Shown here: positions 45,126-53,487 of the stretch, in pieces
Layout of the letters: the number at the start of each line of letters is the position of its first letter
Position numbering within the stretch: position 1 is the stretch's first letter
NCBI GenBank assembly: GCA_016800925.1
Contig: JABCPU010000152.1
Coordinates: forward strand, 86,913-150,912
Direction of reading: 5' to 3'
Length of the DNA stretch: 64,000 nt
Source of the DNA: Suillus spraguei
Lineage: Eukaryota; Basidiomycota; Agaricomycetes; Boletales; Suillaceae
Notes under the pieces: model-generated
Databases searched by the model: none
What the model was told of the DNA's origin: nothing
What the model saw: the letters and a program-made list of their open reading frames with translations, nothing else
Translations under genes and position numbers: made by a program

Positions 45126-45934
45126 TGACATGCATGAAACCTGTTTCATACATGATCATGACTGCATTTTAGTCTACCACATTCCATATGACACCCCATA
45201 ATTTTCCATATAATTTTCTATACCTTTCTGAACCTTACAAGAATTTATTCAAGTATTTTCTGAGCCTACAATCATTTCTATGCACTTATCTGTTGGAAAA
45301 TAATACTTATCCAACATAGCTTTCCCATTATGAACAATATTTCCCATGCCTTATGTTAATCCTATCCCTTCTGTTTCCGTAGCTATTCCTTAGTATAAAA
45401 TTCCTAGGTACCTGTACTCATTCCTTACTTCCCTCCTATAGTACATATGGTACTTAGGAATAGTCACCACTACTGTCTCTACTGAATAAAGTCCTTTACC
45501 GGAGTCATTGTCTCCTAAGAATTGCTTTACTGCTGCATGCACTACGGCTCTTTACCGCTTTCCCGCACTTCACTGCTAGCGCTACCGCTTTCTCACACTT
45601 CACCGCTACACTACTGCTTGTTTTACCACAGAAGTTCCCACACTTACCGCAGTTTTACTGTTCATGCTACCACTTGCCTACCGCATTCCCACGCTTACCG
45701 TTAGTTTTACCACAAGTTTCCCATGGACCAGAGGTCACCGCTAGCATCTCGCTACCTCTGATGGCATTCTCACACCACAGGTTGGGCATTATCAAACTAT
45801 ATTAACTTAGCATTCCCTTTAGGGTCGAACGTTCTTGCCTTCGCAAGTGAAGCAGACTAGGTAGAGCGCAAGACTCGCATACTAGTTTAGGCCATGGTTC
45901 ATCTACAGCCTAGGCTAGATTGTATCTTTACACC
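45126..45934. other. Unassigned, LTR-like low-complexity region
   Basis: About 800 bp without a gene. An AT-rich left part is followed (45,540-45,770) by many CACTT, TACCGC and CCGCTT words in a T/C-rich context. It could be an LTR or promoter of another retroelement beginning TGACATGCATG at 45,127, but no second copy or target duplication is available in the window. Its right edge cuts element 3 gag. Confidence 0.35.
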
Positions 45935-47171
45935 ATCGATGAAAAATTGTTTCATGGAAGAGTCATCGGTGATGTCTGCTTGTTGGCAAAGGCTTTGGAA
46001 GTCAGCAATGTTGTTAAGACCGTACTCAAAGGTAGAGAGACCTGAAGGGCTTTGGCCTCAGTTCGTGCACTGTGCCCCTTTCCCGAGTAATGCCCCTTAT
46101 TTCAGGGAGAAGTTATACGTCCAAAGATCCGGAAGGAGTTGCGTGACAGGTCCGGACGTCCAAAGGTATCAGATATGATATGTCCGAAGGTTATCCGGAA
46201 TGTAGGGATAGAACAAAGATTAAGACTAGCTTTGGAATGAATTCCTAACTAGAAACTAGCAGAGATAGACTATCTGAAGATAGAGTCGGAGATATAGACT
46301 ATAGGAATCAATCCCAGTTCTCGGAAGATGACTTGGAGCGGAAAGTGGCTTAAGTCTGGAAGAAGCAGAATGAGCAGAATCTAAGATGATATTCGAACTA
46401 AGGTTCTACGGAGATTTACAAGTGGTTTATATACTGTAAGTATCTAAGACGGATTAATCAACAAGTCTGGGACTGAGGGCTATGTATGAAGTGTAACGGA
46501 AGTTTATTAGTTAATGCACAGCGGATCAGTAAGCACGAATCGGAAATGAACACAGGTAACGGATCAGTGACGTAGGACAGAAATATACATAGCCGGAATA
46601 CCGGAAACAGGAGGAATGACGAAAGGAGATAGACGTGGATATACACAAGGGAGTTAAGGTGCGAGAAGTGAGCACATTCGGATGGGTGGTCCGGACAGGA
46701 TCTGTGGACCGGACAGATATGGAATCAATCGGATCTGATCGGATATGGTTGGATCTGAGATTAGAAGTATGGTATATGACAGATGTATGTCTGAAGGTCA
46801 CCACCTTGTTTAAGCTTGTGAAGTTTAGCCATGGCAGTTCCTTCTGGGTCGATGGCCACGAAGTTCTCGTTAAACTCTTTAAGAAAATCAGTCCAAGTTC
46901 TGTATCCCATGGCTACACCTAAAGTATTCTTGTTGTTGGGATCTTGGGCACTTTTCATAAACTCCTGTGCCCAGCTTCTGGTGTTTCCTTTGTTCATAAA
47001 TGAGGTGACAAAAATGATCTTTGCCTTGTCAGTCATATAGATCTGATCATTGAGATCAAGGTACACTTTGCACACAATGAGGAAGTGTTCTGCTTTGTCA
47101 CGATTGCCATCGCAGTCAGGGGGATGTGCAATTTTTATCTCAGCAGGTTTCAATGCAGTCATGGACATAAT
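45935..47171 (-). pseudogene. gag: Gag of element 3, interrupted by LTR B and truncated
   Basis: Begins MSMTALKPAEIKIAHPPDCD (47,168) and continues with KIIFVTSFMNKGNTRSWAQE, YRTWTDFLKEFNENFVAIDP and GGDLQTYI. There a family B LTR (46012-46781) interrupts it, after which ADFQSL..QQADITDDSS and QFFIDG resume before homology ends near 45,935. It is more similar to element 2 gag than to the gags of elements 1 and 5, so family A has at least two gag subtypes. No zinc knuckle is left. Confidence 0.85.
46012..46781 (+). repeat. Solo LTR, family B (copy 3)
   Basis: 770 bp, opposite orientation to copies 1 and 2 (TGTTAAGACC..TATATGACA on the plus strand). The flanking pentamers AATGT / GATGT differ by one base. 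It sits inside element 3 gag. Confidence 0.87.
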
Positions 47172-47293
47172 GTCTTCTTCACTGCAGGGATGCCTCTAGT
47201 CCGAGTATGATACTACATGAGGGCTTTCAGGTCAATTTTAGATCTAGGATCTACACTCACGAATGTGCACACTCAGAAAGGACTTTAATCTTT

Positions 47294-47736
47294 TGTTACA
47301 AACTGGGGTGGCATCACCAGCGACAGTGAAAAGACACAGTCAGTCTGCTGGGAAGTTCTACTTCATTCAATAGAGAACGAGGACAATGTTCTGTCTAAGA
47401 GTCGTGACTCAAAGACAATTGAGAATAGAGGCTAAGGCTAAGGAGTGCTTAGACTTAGAAACGATTCAGACAACTTAGGCTGGAGACCTAAGCGAAGGAT
47501 ATTTCCAGGTAAAACCCAGTATGATTAAAGTAGGAATACAAGCATAGTACAATGTGCTTAAATAAGCCAATATGTACACATGGACCAAGAGAGGTGTGAG
47601 AATGTATATGTGTGTATCCTAAGGAGGAAGGCAACTATAGTACAGACACGTTGAGCATATGAGTCAAGAAGTGTATCATGTGATATACAAGGTAAAGACA
47701 GAAGGAAAATGAATAGGGGCACATACAACTGTAACA
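47294..47736 (-). repeat. Family A LTR, 5' LTR of element 3
   Basis: 443 bp in reverse orientation. On its left, inside the element, the leader starts with the same primer-binding sequence (plus strand ACTTTAATCTT at 47283-47293). On its right it is inserted in a Helitron helicase gene at ..TCAGATGCC.., whose other side is not in the window. Confidence 0.9.
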
Positions 47737-48441
47737 TCAGATGCCTGTACCTCAAATGGCAGCAAGATGGGGGGCCATGCAGGGAAACCATCTCATTGCT
47801 GAGCAGCTCCAATATAACCAGGAGGAGCTCCAGCAGATGGTGAACCCAGGAGTTTTTTCTCTTAATCAGGAGCAGAGGACAGTCTTTGATGCAGTGGTCA
47901 ATGATGCCATGCAACATAATGAACAAAGACCTGGACATTCATACTTTGTCCACAGTGCAGGTGGATGTGGAAAGACATATCTCTGCAAGCTCATTGCTTC
48001 AAAGCTCCATGCTGAAGGCAAGATTGTCCTATGTGTGGCTTCCTCTGGAATTGCTTCTCTCCTCCTGCCAGGTGGACGCACAGCTCATTCTTGATTCAAA
48101 TCCCAATTCCCATCAATGAGGACAGCTCCTGCAACATCAAGGAGATGTTGTGCATGAGCTTCTCAAGGCCACCTCCCTCATCATCTGCGATAAAATTCCT
48201 ATGCTACACTGTCACATCCTGGAATGCCTTGACCACTCATTGCACGACCTTCTGAATGCCAATGCTGATTTTGGAGGAATGATGATGCTCTTTGGAGGAG
48301 ACTTCAGACAGACCCTGCTGGTTGTGCCTCATGGATCCAGGGAGCAGATAGTGGGCACTACATTTTGCAGATCTCGCATCTGGCCAAGGCTTCACATTTT
48401 CCACCTGAAGACAGATATGCGGCTTGGCCAAGACCCACCTC
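47737..48441 (+). pseudogene. Helitron helicase, 5' half
   Basis: Reads [55 protein letters not shown] (Walker A), then frameshifts near 48,094-48,150, then LLKATSLIICDKIPML, FGGDFRQTLLVVPHGS and MRLGQDPPL. It is cut on the left by the element 3 LTR and on the right (ACCTC, 48437-48441) by the LTR of element 4. The rest of the gene, beginning ACCTCTGATGAATTTGC, is found inverted at 18356-19338, so these are two halves of one gene copy. The Glu of the DExx-like motif is changed to Lys (CDKIP). Confidence 0.87.
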
Positions 48442-48915
48442 TGTTACGGACTGGGATGGCATCACCAGCGATAGTGAAAAGACACAGCCGATCTGCTGGG
48501 AAGTTCTACAATGTCCAGAAGAGGACAAGGTGAAAGTACAAGGAATGAGTTCCAAGTACGATCAAGGGTTCAGCCTCAAAGACAAGTCTAAGAGGTTCTG
48601 CGAGAATAGAGACTAAGGCTAAGGAGTGCTTAGACTTAGAGATGATTCAAGACGACTTAGGTTGGAGACCTAAGCGAAGGAGATTCCAGGTAAAACCCAG
48701 TAAGATTAAAGTAAAGAATCTACTACAAGTACCCTGTGCTTATATAGGCAAATATGTGCGCACAGACCAGGTAACTGTGAGAACGTAACTGCATATCCTA
48801 ATAAGGAAGGCATGTGTTGTACAGATGCGTTGAGCATATGAGTCAGAGTCATGTGACATGATATACAAGTAAGAAGATAATGGGAAAATGAATAGGGGCA
48901 TGTACAACTGTAACA
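48442..48915 (-). repeat. Family A LTR, 3' LTR of element 4
   Basis: 474 bp in reverse orientation, the same length as the LTR at 19339-19812 and closest to it in sequence (shared TATATAAGCACAGGGTACTT block). Outer flank ACCTC, which read along the element is GAGGT, identical to the outer flank of the 19339 LTR. Inner side: polypurine tract at about 48,916-48,929. Confidence 0.92.
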
Positions 48916-48952
48916 TTACCCCCTTATTACATTGAAAGTCACCGACTTTCAA
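48916..48952 (-). promoter_or_regulatory. Hairpin and polypurine tract of element 4
   Basis: TTGAAAGTC-ACC-GACTTTCAA (48932-48952 on the plus strand) is a perfect 9-bp stem carrying the third ORF's stop. Next to it is the reverse complement of AAGGGGGTAA abutting the LTR. The two outer base pairs differ from elements 2 and 5 but remain paired. Confidence 0.7.
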
Positions 48953-50419
48953 ACATCTCTGTTGTTGTCATAGACGGGATCATAGTCGTCATAGTTAGCG
49001 ACGTCTTCATCAGCGGCACTTCCTCCTAACATATAAGCCGCTTCCTCTTCTGCTACAGTCCTTGCCCGTCGACCTTCTTTTCATCATCGACGGTTAATAA
49101 GATACTGTTCCCACCTACGCAGTGCATCATAAAATCCATCGTCCTTCCAGGTAAGCGTAAATGGAGGTTCCCCACAATGCTGAGGGCAATAAATGGACAG
49201 ATGGGTAGGAGTGTGTCGCAGACAGACTTGGCATTGATAGTCGAGACAATTCTTTTGTCGGTGTCTGACGATGCCACAGAATCGACATTTCATGTTTTCA
49301 TCAGTGTTGGAAGTGGACATGCATAATGGTGATGGTGAGATAACAGGTTTAGGACTGGTGGATCTAGCACGCTTCTTCCCTTTCTGTCGTGTCATGCGTT
49401 TTAAAGCGAAGGCATTGTCACATCGAAGCTGCGCCTGTTTGCTTGCTAGTTAGAGTGTACACGGATATGGGAAGGTCAGGAGTAGTCCCCCTTTCAGCAA
49501 TCGTAAGAAGTTTGTTGGAGGAGGAAGAGGAGGTGATGCCGAGGTCTTTTACTAAGACCGACAAGACAGGATCCATTGGACCAAATGACAACGGGATAGA
49601 CATGGGAGGGTGTATGTGAAGGTCACGAAGTCGAGGACCGAGCACTACCAGATCAGCGACAGGGATTCCTAATAGTTTTGCGGCCTCACACTGTTCTTCT
49701 GTGCAAGGTTCATAGAGCCATGCGGGATGGTCATGGGAGACTGTGACGGGGGGCGGTGAAGTCGGTTGTTCGACAGGAGATGGGGTTCAAGGAGATGCAA
49801 GGTCAGCTTGCGTTTGTTGTAGATCAGTGATAGCTTCTTCGACTAAATTTCTAGCTGCTCTGGTTTCAGTGACTTATTGTTGGATAGTTTCGACGACTGC
49901 GTTAGTGAGCTGCCCGATCTCTTGGACAGCAACGCATAAGCCAGCAAGGGCATCAACACTAGAATACACACGCAAAGAAGAGGGTGCTGGAATAGGAAGT
50001 GGCGTATCTTCCTGCAGAGAGGGAGGTCGAGCAACGCCTTCTCGACGTTCGGCCACGATGTGAATAGCTTCTTCAACATTGCTTTTAAAAGAACCGGGAA
50101 GCAACAACATAGCGTAAGAACGAATGCGTTTTTGAAGATGTAGGAAGCGTTGATGGTATGTGGTGTCGGTGGTTTCGTTGGCTGTGGCTTCAATGAGAGT
50201 GGCAGTACGGATAATGTTGACGAGGAGGAGGGCTGGGAAGGCACCTCTTTCTGTGAGGATTCTTTCAATTTCAAGGGCGTGTCCTTCACATAGAAGGGCG
50301 GCTTCGATGTAGGAAGTATTGTCGATTTTGGTGGCAAGGGTTCTGTAGTTTTCAGCATCAGAGTCGGAGTCATTGTTGGCAACGGTGATGGGGGTGATAT
50401 AGGCAGTGGGGAAAGACAT
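48949..50419 (-). pseudogene. Third ORF of element 4, lightly broken
   Basis: Starts MSFPTAYITPITVANNDSDS, with an open N-terminal 181 codons ending VVETIQQ at a stop (49,872; a Ser codon in element 5). Later blocks are in neighbouring frames: LGPRLRDLHIHPPMSIPLSF, MTRQKGKKRARSTSP, the zinc knuckle CRFCGIVRHRQKNC, CQVCLRHTPTHLSIYC, TLTWKDDGFYDALRRWEQYL, and an acidic end YDDYDPVYDNNRDV with TGA at 48949-48951 inside a hairpin. See the intact copy at 51963-53432 for domain order. Confidence 0.85.
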
Positions 50420-50473
50420 TTCGATGGTGGTAGTTGATCAAGTGCTGGTGCGGTTTGATTGACTGAAGGATAA

Positions 50474-51457
50474 TCAGAGGGCGTGTTGCTTCTTATAAGC
50501 ATTCAAGATTCGAGTGGAGTTCTTCAAGTTCTTTTCTGGGAGCCATTCGTTATCTCCCGATGAATATTCTTTCCAGGAAAATAGATAGTGTCGGCGAGTG
50601 CCGGTTCCTTTGTGAGAAAGAATTGCTTCTATTTCATATTCTTCCTCTTCTTCGATGATGTCAGGTGGTGGTTCGGGGAAGTTCAGCCCGTGTACGTCTG
50701 TTTCGCTATAGGATGATAAAACAGAAGCGTGGAACATAGGATGAATTTTCCACTGCGTAGGGAGTTTGAGTGTGAACGTGATGGGTGATAAGACCTTGAT
50801 GATCGGGAAAGGTCCGTATCACTTTGGCGCAAGTTTCTTTGATGGGAGTTTAAGTCTAAGATTGGCAGCAGATAGCCAAACCTTATCTCCGATCTTCCAT
50901 GGAATGTACTTATCTCCTCGGGATTGTTCGGCCATTGTTATGGCAAGCGATTGCTTCTTCTCTTATCTTCTGCAGGGATCGTACTCGATCTTCTGCTGTG
51001 GGGACAGATGAATCTGGGATAAGGTGGGGGATAGCGCGTGGTTCGTATCCCATCATCAAATAGAAGGGTGATGCATTCCTTGCATCATGTTTTCGGTGGT
51101 TGTGGACAAATTCGGCGATTGGTAGATGTTCTACCCATTCTTCAGGGTTGTTGCGGCAATAGATGCGTAGATATGTTTCAAGTTCCTGATTTAGCCTTTC
51201 GGTTTGTCCATCAGTCTGCGGGTGATAAGCTGTAGATGGAGTGATGACGTAGTTGAGAAGTCGGGCAAGCTCCTTAGAGAAGTGAGATAGGAATTGCGGG
51301 CCTCGATCCGAGATGACTTTGTCATGGAGTCCAAATCGTCAGTAGACGTGTTTCAAAAATAGTTTAGCAACGCCTTCGGAAGTGATGGTTTTCAAACAAG
51401 GGATAATAATTACCCCCTTCATAAGGCCATGGTCTACCATGACCATGATACTGTCAA
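50474..51457 (-). pseudogene. pol: Integrase C-terminal part and chromodomain of element 4
   Basis: From the right: [34 protein letters not shown] (second catalytic Asp), YHPQTDGQTERLNQELETYL (Glu), EHLPIAEFVHNHRKHDARNA and FYLMMGYEPRAIPHLIPD, then frameshifts near 50,935. The end reads MFHASVLSSYSETDVHGLNF, EYEIEAILSHKGTGTRRHYL and FSWKEYSSGDNEWLPEKNLK (chromodomain), with the stop at 50474. The 5' side stops at 51457 against an LTR of element 5. Together with element 1 it appears to make up one former element. Confidence 0.87.
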
Positions 51458-51930
51458 TGTTACGAACTGGGGTGGCATCACCAGCGACAGTGAAAAGACA
51501 CAGACGGTCTGCTGGGAGTTCTTACAATGTCCAAAAGAGGACAAGGTGAAAGTACAAGGAACGCGTTCCGAGTACGATCAAGGGTTAAGCCTCAAAGACA
51601 AGTCTAAGAGGTATCCGCGAGAATAGAGACTAAGGCTAAGGAGTGCTTAGACTTAGAGACGATTCAAGACGACTTAGGTTGGAGACCTAAGCGAAGGAGA
51701 TTCCAGGTAAAACCCAGTAAGATTAAAGTAGGGAAACTACTACAAGTACTCTGTGCTTAAATAGGCCAATATGTGCGCACAGACCAGATAACCGTGAGAA
51801 TGTAAATGCGTATCCTAAATAAGGAAGGCATGTATCGTACAGATGCGTTGAGCATATGAGTCAGAGTCACGTTACATAATATACAAGGTAAAGGAGCAGA
51901 AAATGAATAAGGGGATGTACGATTGTAACA
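51458..51930 (-). repeat. Family A LTR, 3' LTR of element 5
   Basis: 473 bp in reverse orientation, very similar to its partner at 57772-58246 (only scattered changes visible), so element 5 is comparatively young. Outer flank GTCAA; the partner's outer flank is ACGAA, so no target duplication is left. Confidence 0.93.
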
Positions 51931-51966
51931 TTACCCCCTTTTTATACGTAAAGTCACCGACTTTAC
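51931..51966 (-). promoter_or_regulatory. Hairpin and polypurine tract of element 5
   Basis: GTAAAGTC-ACC-GACTTTAC (51948-51966 on the plus strand), a perfect 8-bp stem containing the third ORF's stop, next to the reverse complement of AAAAAGGGGGTAA at the LTR edge. Confidence 0.7.
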
Positions 51967-53432
51967 TCATCTTGGTTCTCATAGTAAACCGGGTCATCAC
52001 TCCATTCGTAGTCTTTGTCAGCAAAGGACCCACTCCTCATATACGCGGCTTCTTCCAAACCAGCGCGTCGTTTAAAGTCCCTTTTCTTTTCTGCTTGAAT
52101 CCGTTCATCGTCAAGCTGCTGCTCCCAAGCGTGGAGTGCGTCATAGAATCCCTCGTCTTTCCAAGTTAACTCGAAGGGAGGGGGCCCAACTCGTTTTGGG
52201 CAATAAAGGGACAGATGAGTCGGTGACCAATATCTGCAAACCTTGCACTGATATTCCACACAATTCTTTTGACGATGTCCTAGCAATCCACAGACGCGGC
52301 ACTTCATATTCTCGTCAGGATTGGAATGGACTTTGCGTAAGGGAGACGGAGAAATGATAGGCGTGGGGCTAGTGGATCTGGCGCGCTTCTTTCCCTTATT
52401 CTTCTTCATACATTTTAAGGCAAGGGTGTTAGCTCGCTTGAGTTGCGCCTGTTGAGCGGGGGATAACGTGTATGCTGACATGGGGAGGTCCGGGGTAACT
52501 GCTCGTTCAGCAGCCGCAAGAAGTTCGTCGGAAGAAGACGAGGAAGTTATGCCAAAATCTTTTACTAAGACCGGCGAGACAGGGTCCATTGGACCGAATG
52601 ATGATGGGATAGACATTGGGGGATGTATATGAAGGTCGCGAAGTCGGGGGCCGAGTGTTATCAACTCAGCGGTAGGGATACCTAGTAGTTTAGCGGCCTC
52701 ACACTGCTCTTTTGTGCAGGGTTCATACAGCCAATCAGGGCAATCAAGAGAGGTCGTGACAGGAGGTAGTGAAGCTGGCTGTTCGATGGGTGATGGGGTT
52801 CGAGGAGATGCAAGGTCTGCTTGCATCTGTTGTAAATCAGTGATAGCTTCTTCCACTAGGTTTCTTGCTGCTCTGGTTTCAGCGACTGACTGCTGGATGG
52901 TATTGACAACTGTATTGGTGAGTTGCCCAATTTCTTGCACAGCAGTGTATAGGCCAGCAAAGGCATCAAGACTAGAGTAGATGTGCGAAGGAGCGGGTGC
53001 TGGAACAGGAAGTGGCGTATCTCTTTGCGGAGAGGGAGGTCGAGCAACGCCTGCTCGACGTTCGGCAATGATGTGAATAGCTTCTTCAACATCATTCTTA
53101 AAAGAATCGGGAAGCAACAGCATAGCGTAAGCACGAATGCGTTTTTGGAGATGAATGAAACGGTGACGGAGTGTGATTTCTGTAGTTTCTTTAGCGGTGG
53201 CTTCGATGAGGGCTGCAGTGCGGATGATGTTAACAATGAGTAGAGCGGGGAAGGCACCTCTTTCGGTGAGAATTCTGTCGATTTCGAGGGCATGTCCCTC
53301 ACAGAGGATGGCGGCTTCGATGTAAGAGGTGTTGTCGATTTCTGCAGTAAGAGTTCCATATTGTTCAGCTTCAGAGTCGGAGTCGTTGGTGGCAGCGACG
53401 ACAGGTGTGATGTAAGCAGTGGGGAAAGACAT
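51963..53432 (-). CDS. Third ORF of family A: zinc-knuckle protein in the env position
   Basis: Intact 489-codon frame starting MSFPTAYITPVVAATNDSDS, 55 bp after the pol stop. Order: an alpha-helical N-terminal region (residues about 25-135: YGTLTAEIDNTSYIEAAILC, LTERGAFPALLIVNIIRTAA, LQKRIRAYAMLLLPDSFKND); a Pro-rich linker; a helical segment about 145-210; ACDxxx-free middle WLYEPCTKEQCEAAKLLGIP and LGPRLRDLHIHPPMSIPSSF; a Ser-rich stretch; a basic patch KNKGKKRARSTSP; a CCHC knuckle CRVCGLLGHRQKNC; a second Cys/His cluster CKVCRYWSPTHLSLYC; WKDEGFYDALHAWEQQL; and an acidic Tyr-rich tail. There is no signal peptide or membrane segment, so it is not an envelope protein. RNA or DNA binding is the plain inference from the knuckle and basic patch. 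No known family comes to mind. Two more copies: 38537-41390 and 48949-50419. Confidence 0.88.
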   Translation of the reverse strand: MSFPTAYITPVVAATNDSDSEAEQYGTLTAEIDNTSYIEAAILCEGHALEIDRILTERGAFPALLIVNIIRTAALIEATAKETTEITLRHRFIHLQKRIRAYAMLLLPDSFKNDVEEAIHIIAERRAGVARPPSPQRDTPLPVPAPAPSHIYSSLDAFAGLYTAVQEIGQLTNTVVNTIQQSVAETRAARNLVEEAITDLQQMQADLASPRTPSPIEQPASLPPVTTSLDCPDWLYEPCTKEQCEAAKLLGIPTAELITLGPRLRDLHIHPPMSIPSSFGPMDPVSPVLVKDFGITSSSSSDELLAAAERAVTPDLPMSAYTLSPAQQAQLKRANTLALKCMKKNKGKKRARSTSPTPIISPSPLRKVHSNPDENMKCRVCGLLGHRQKNCVEYQCKVCRYWSPTHLSLYCPKRVGPPPFELTWKDEGFYDALHAWEQQLDDERIQAEKKRDFKRRAGLEEAAYMRSGSFADKDYEWSDDPVYYENQDE

Positions 53433-53487
53433 TTCAAGATAGTAGTTAATCAGGTGCTTAATGCGAGTTGATTTGACTGAGGAATAA

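Noticed and set aside
45127..45770. Possible Copia-type LTR starting TGACATGCATG
   Set aside because: No clear right end, primer-binding site, target duplication or second copy could be seen.
41909..47741. TCAGA flank shared by the element 2 3' LTR and the element 3 5' LTR
   Set aside because: Read along each element the flanks are TCAGA and TCTGA, so they are not a matching target duplication; chance identity on the plus strand.
52856..53437. A 193-codon frame overlapping the third ORF of element 5
   Set aside because: Out-of-frame overlap; residue conservation between the three copies follows the 489-codon frame.
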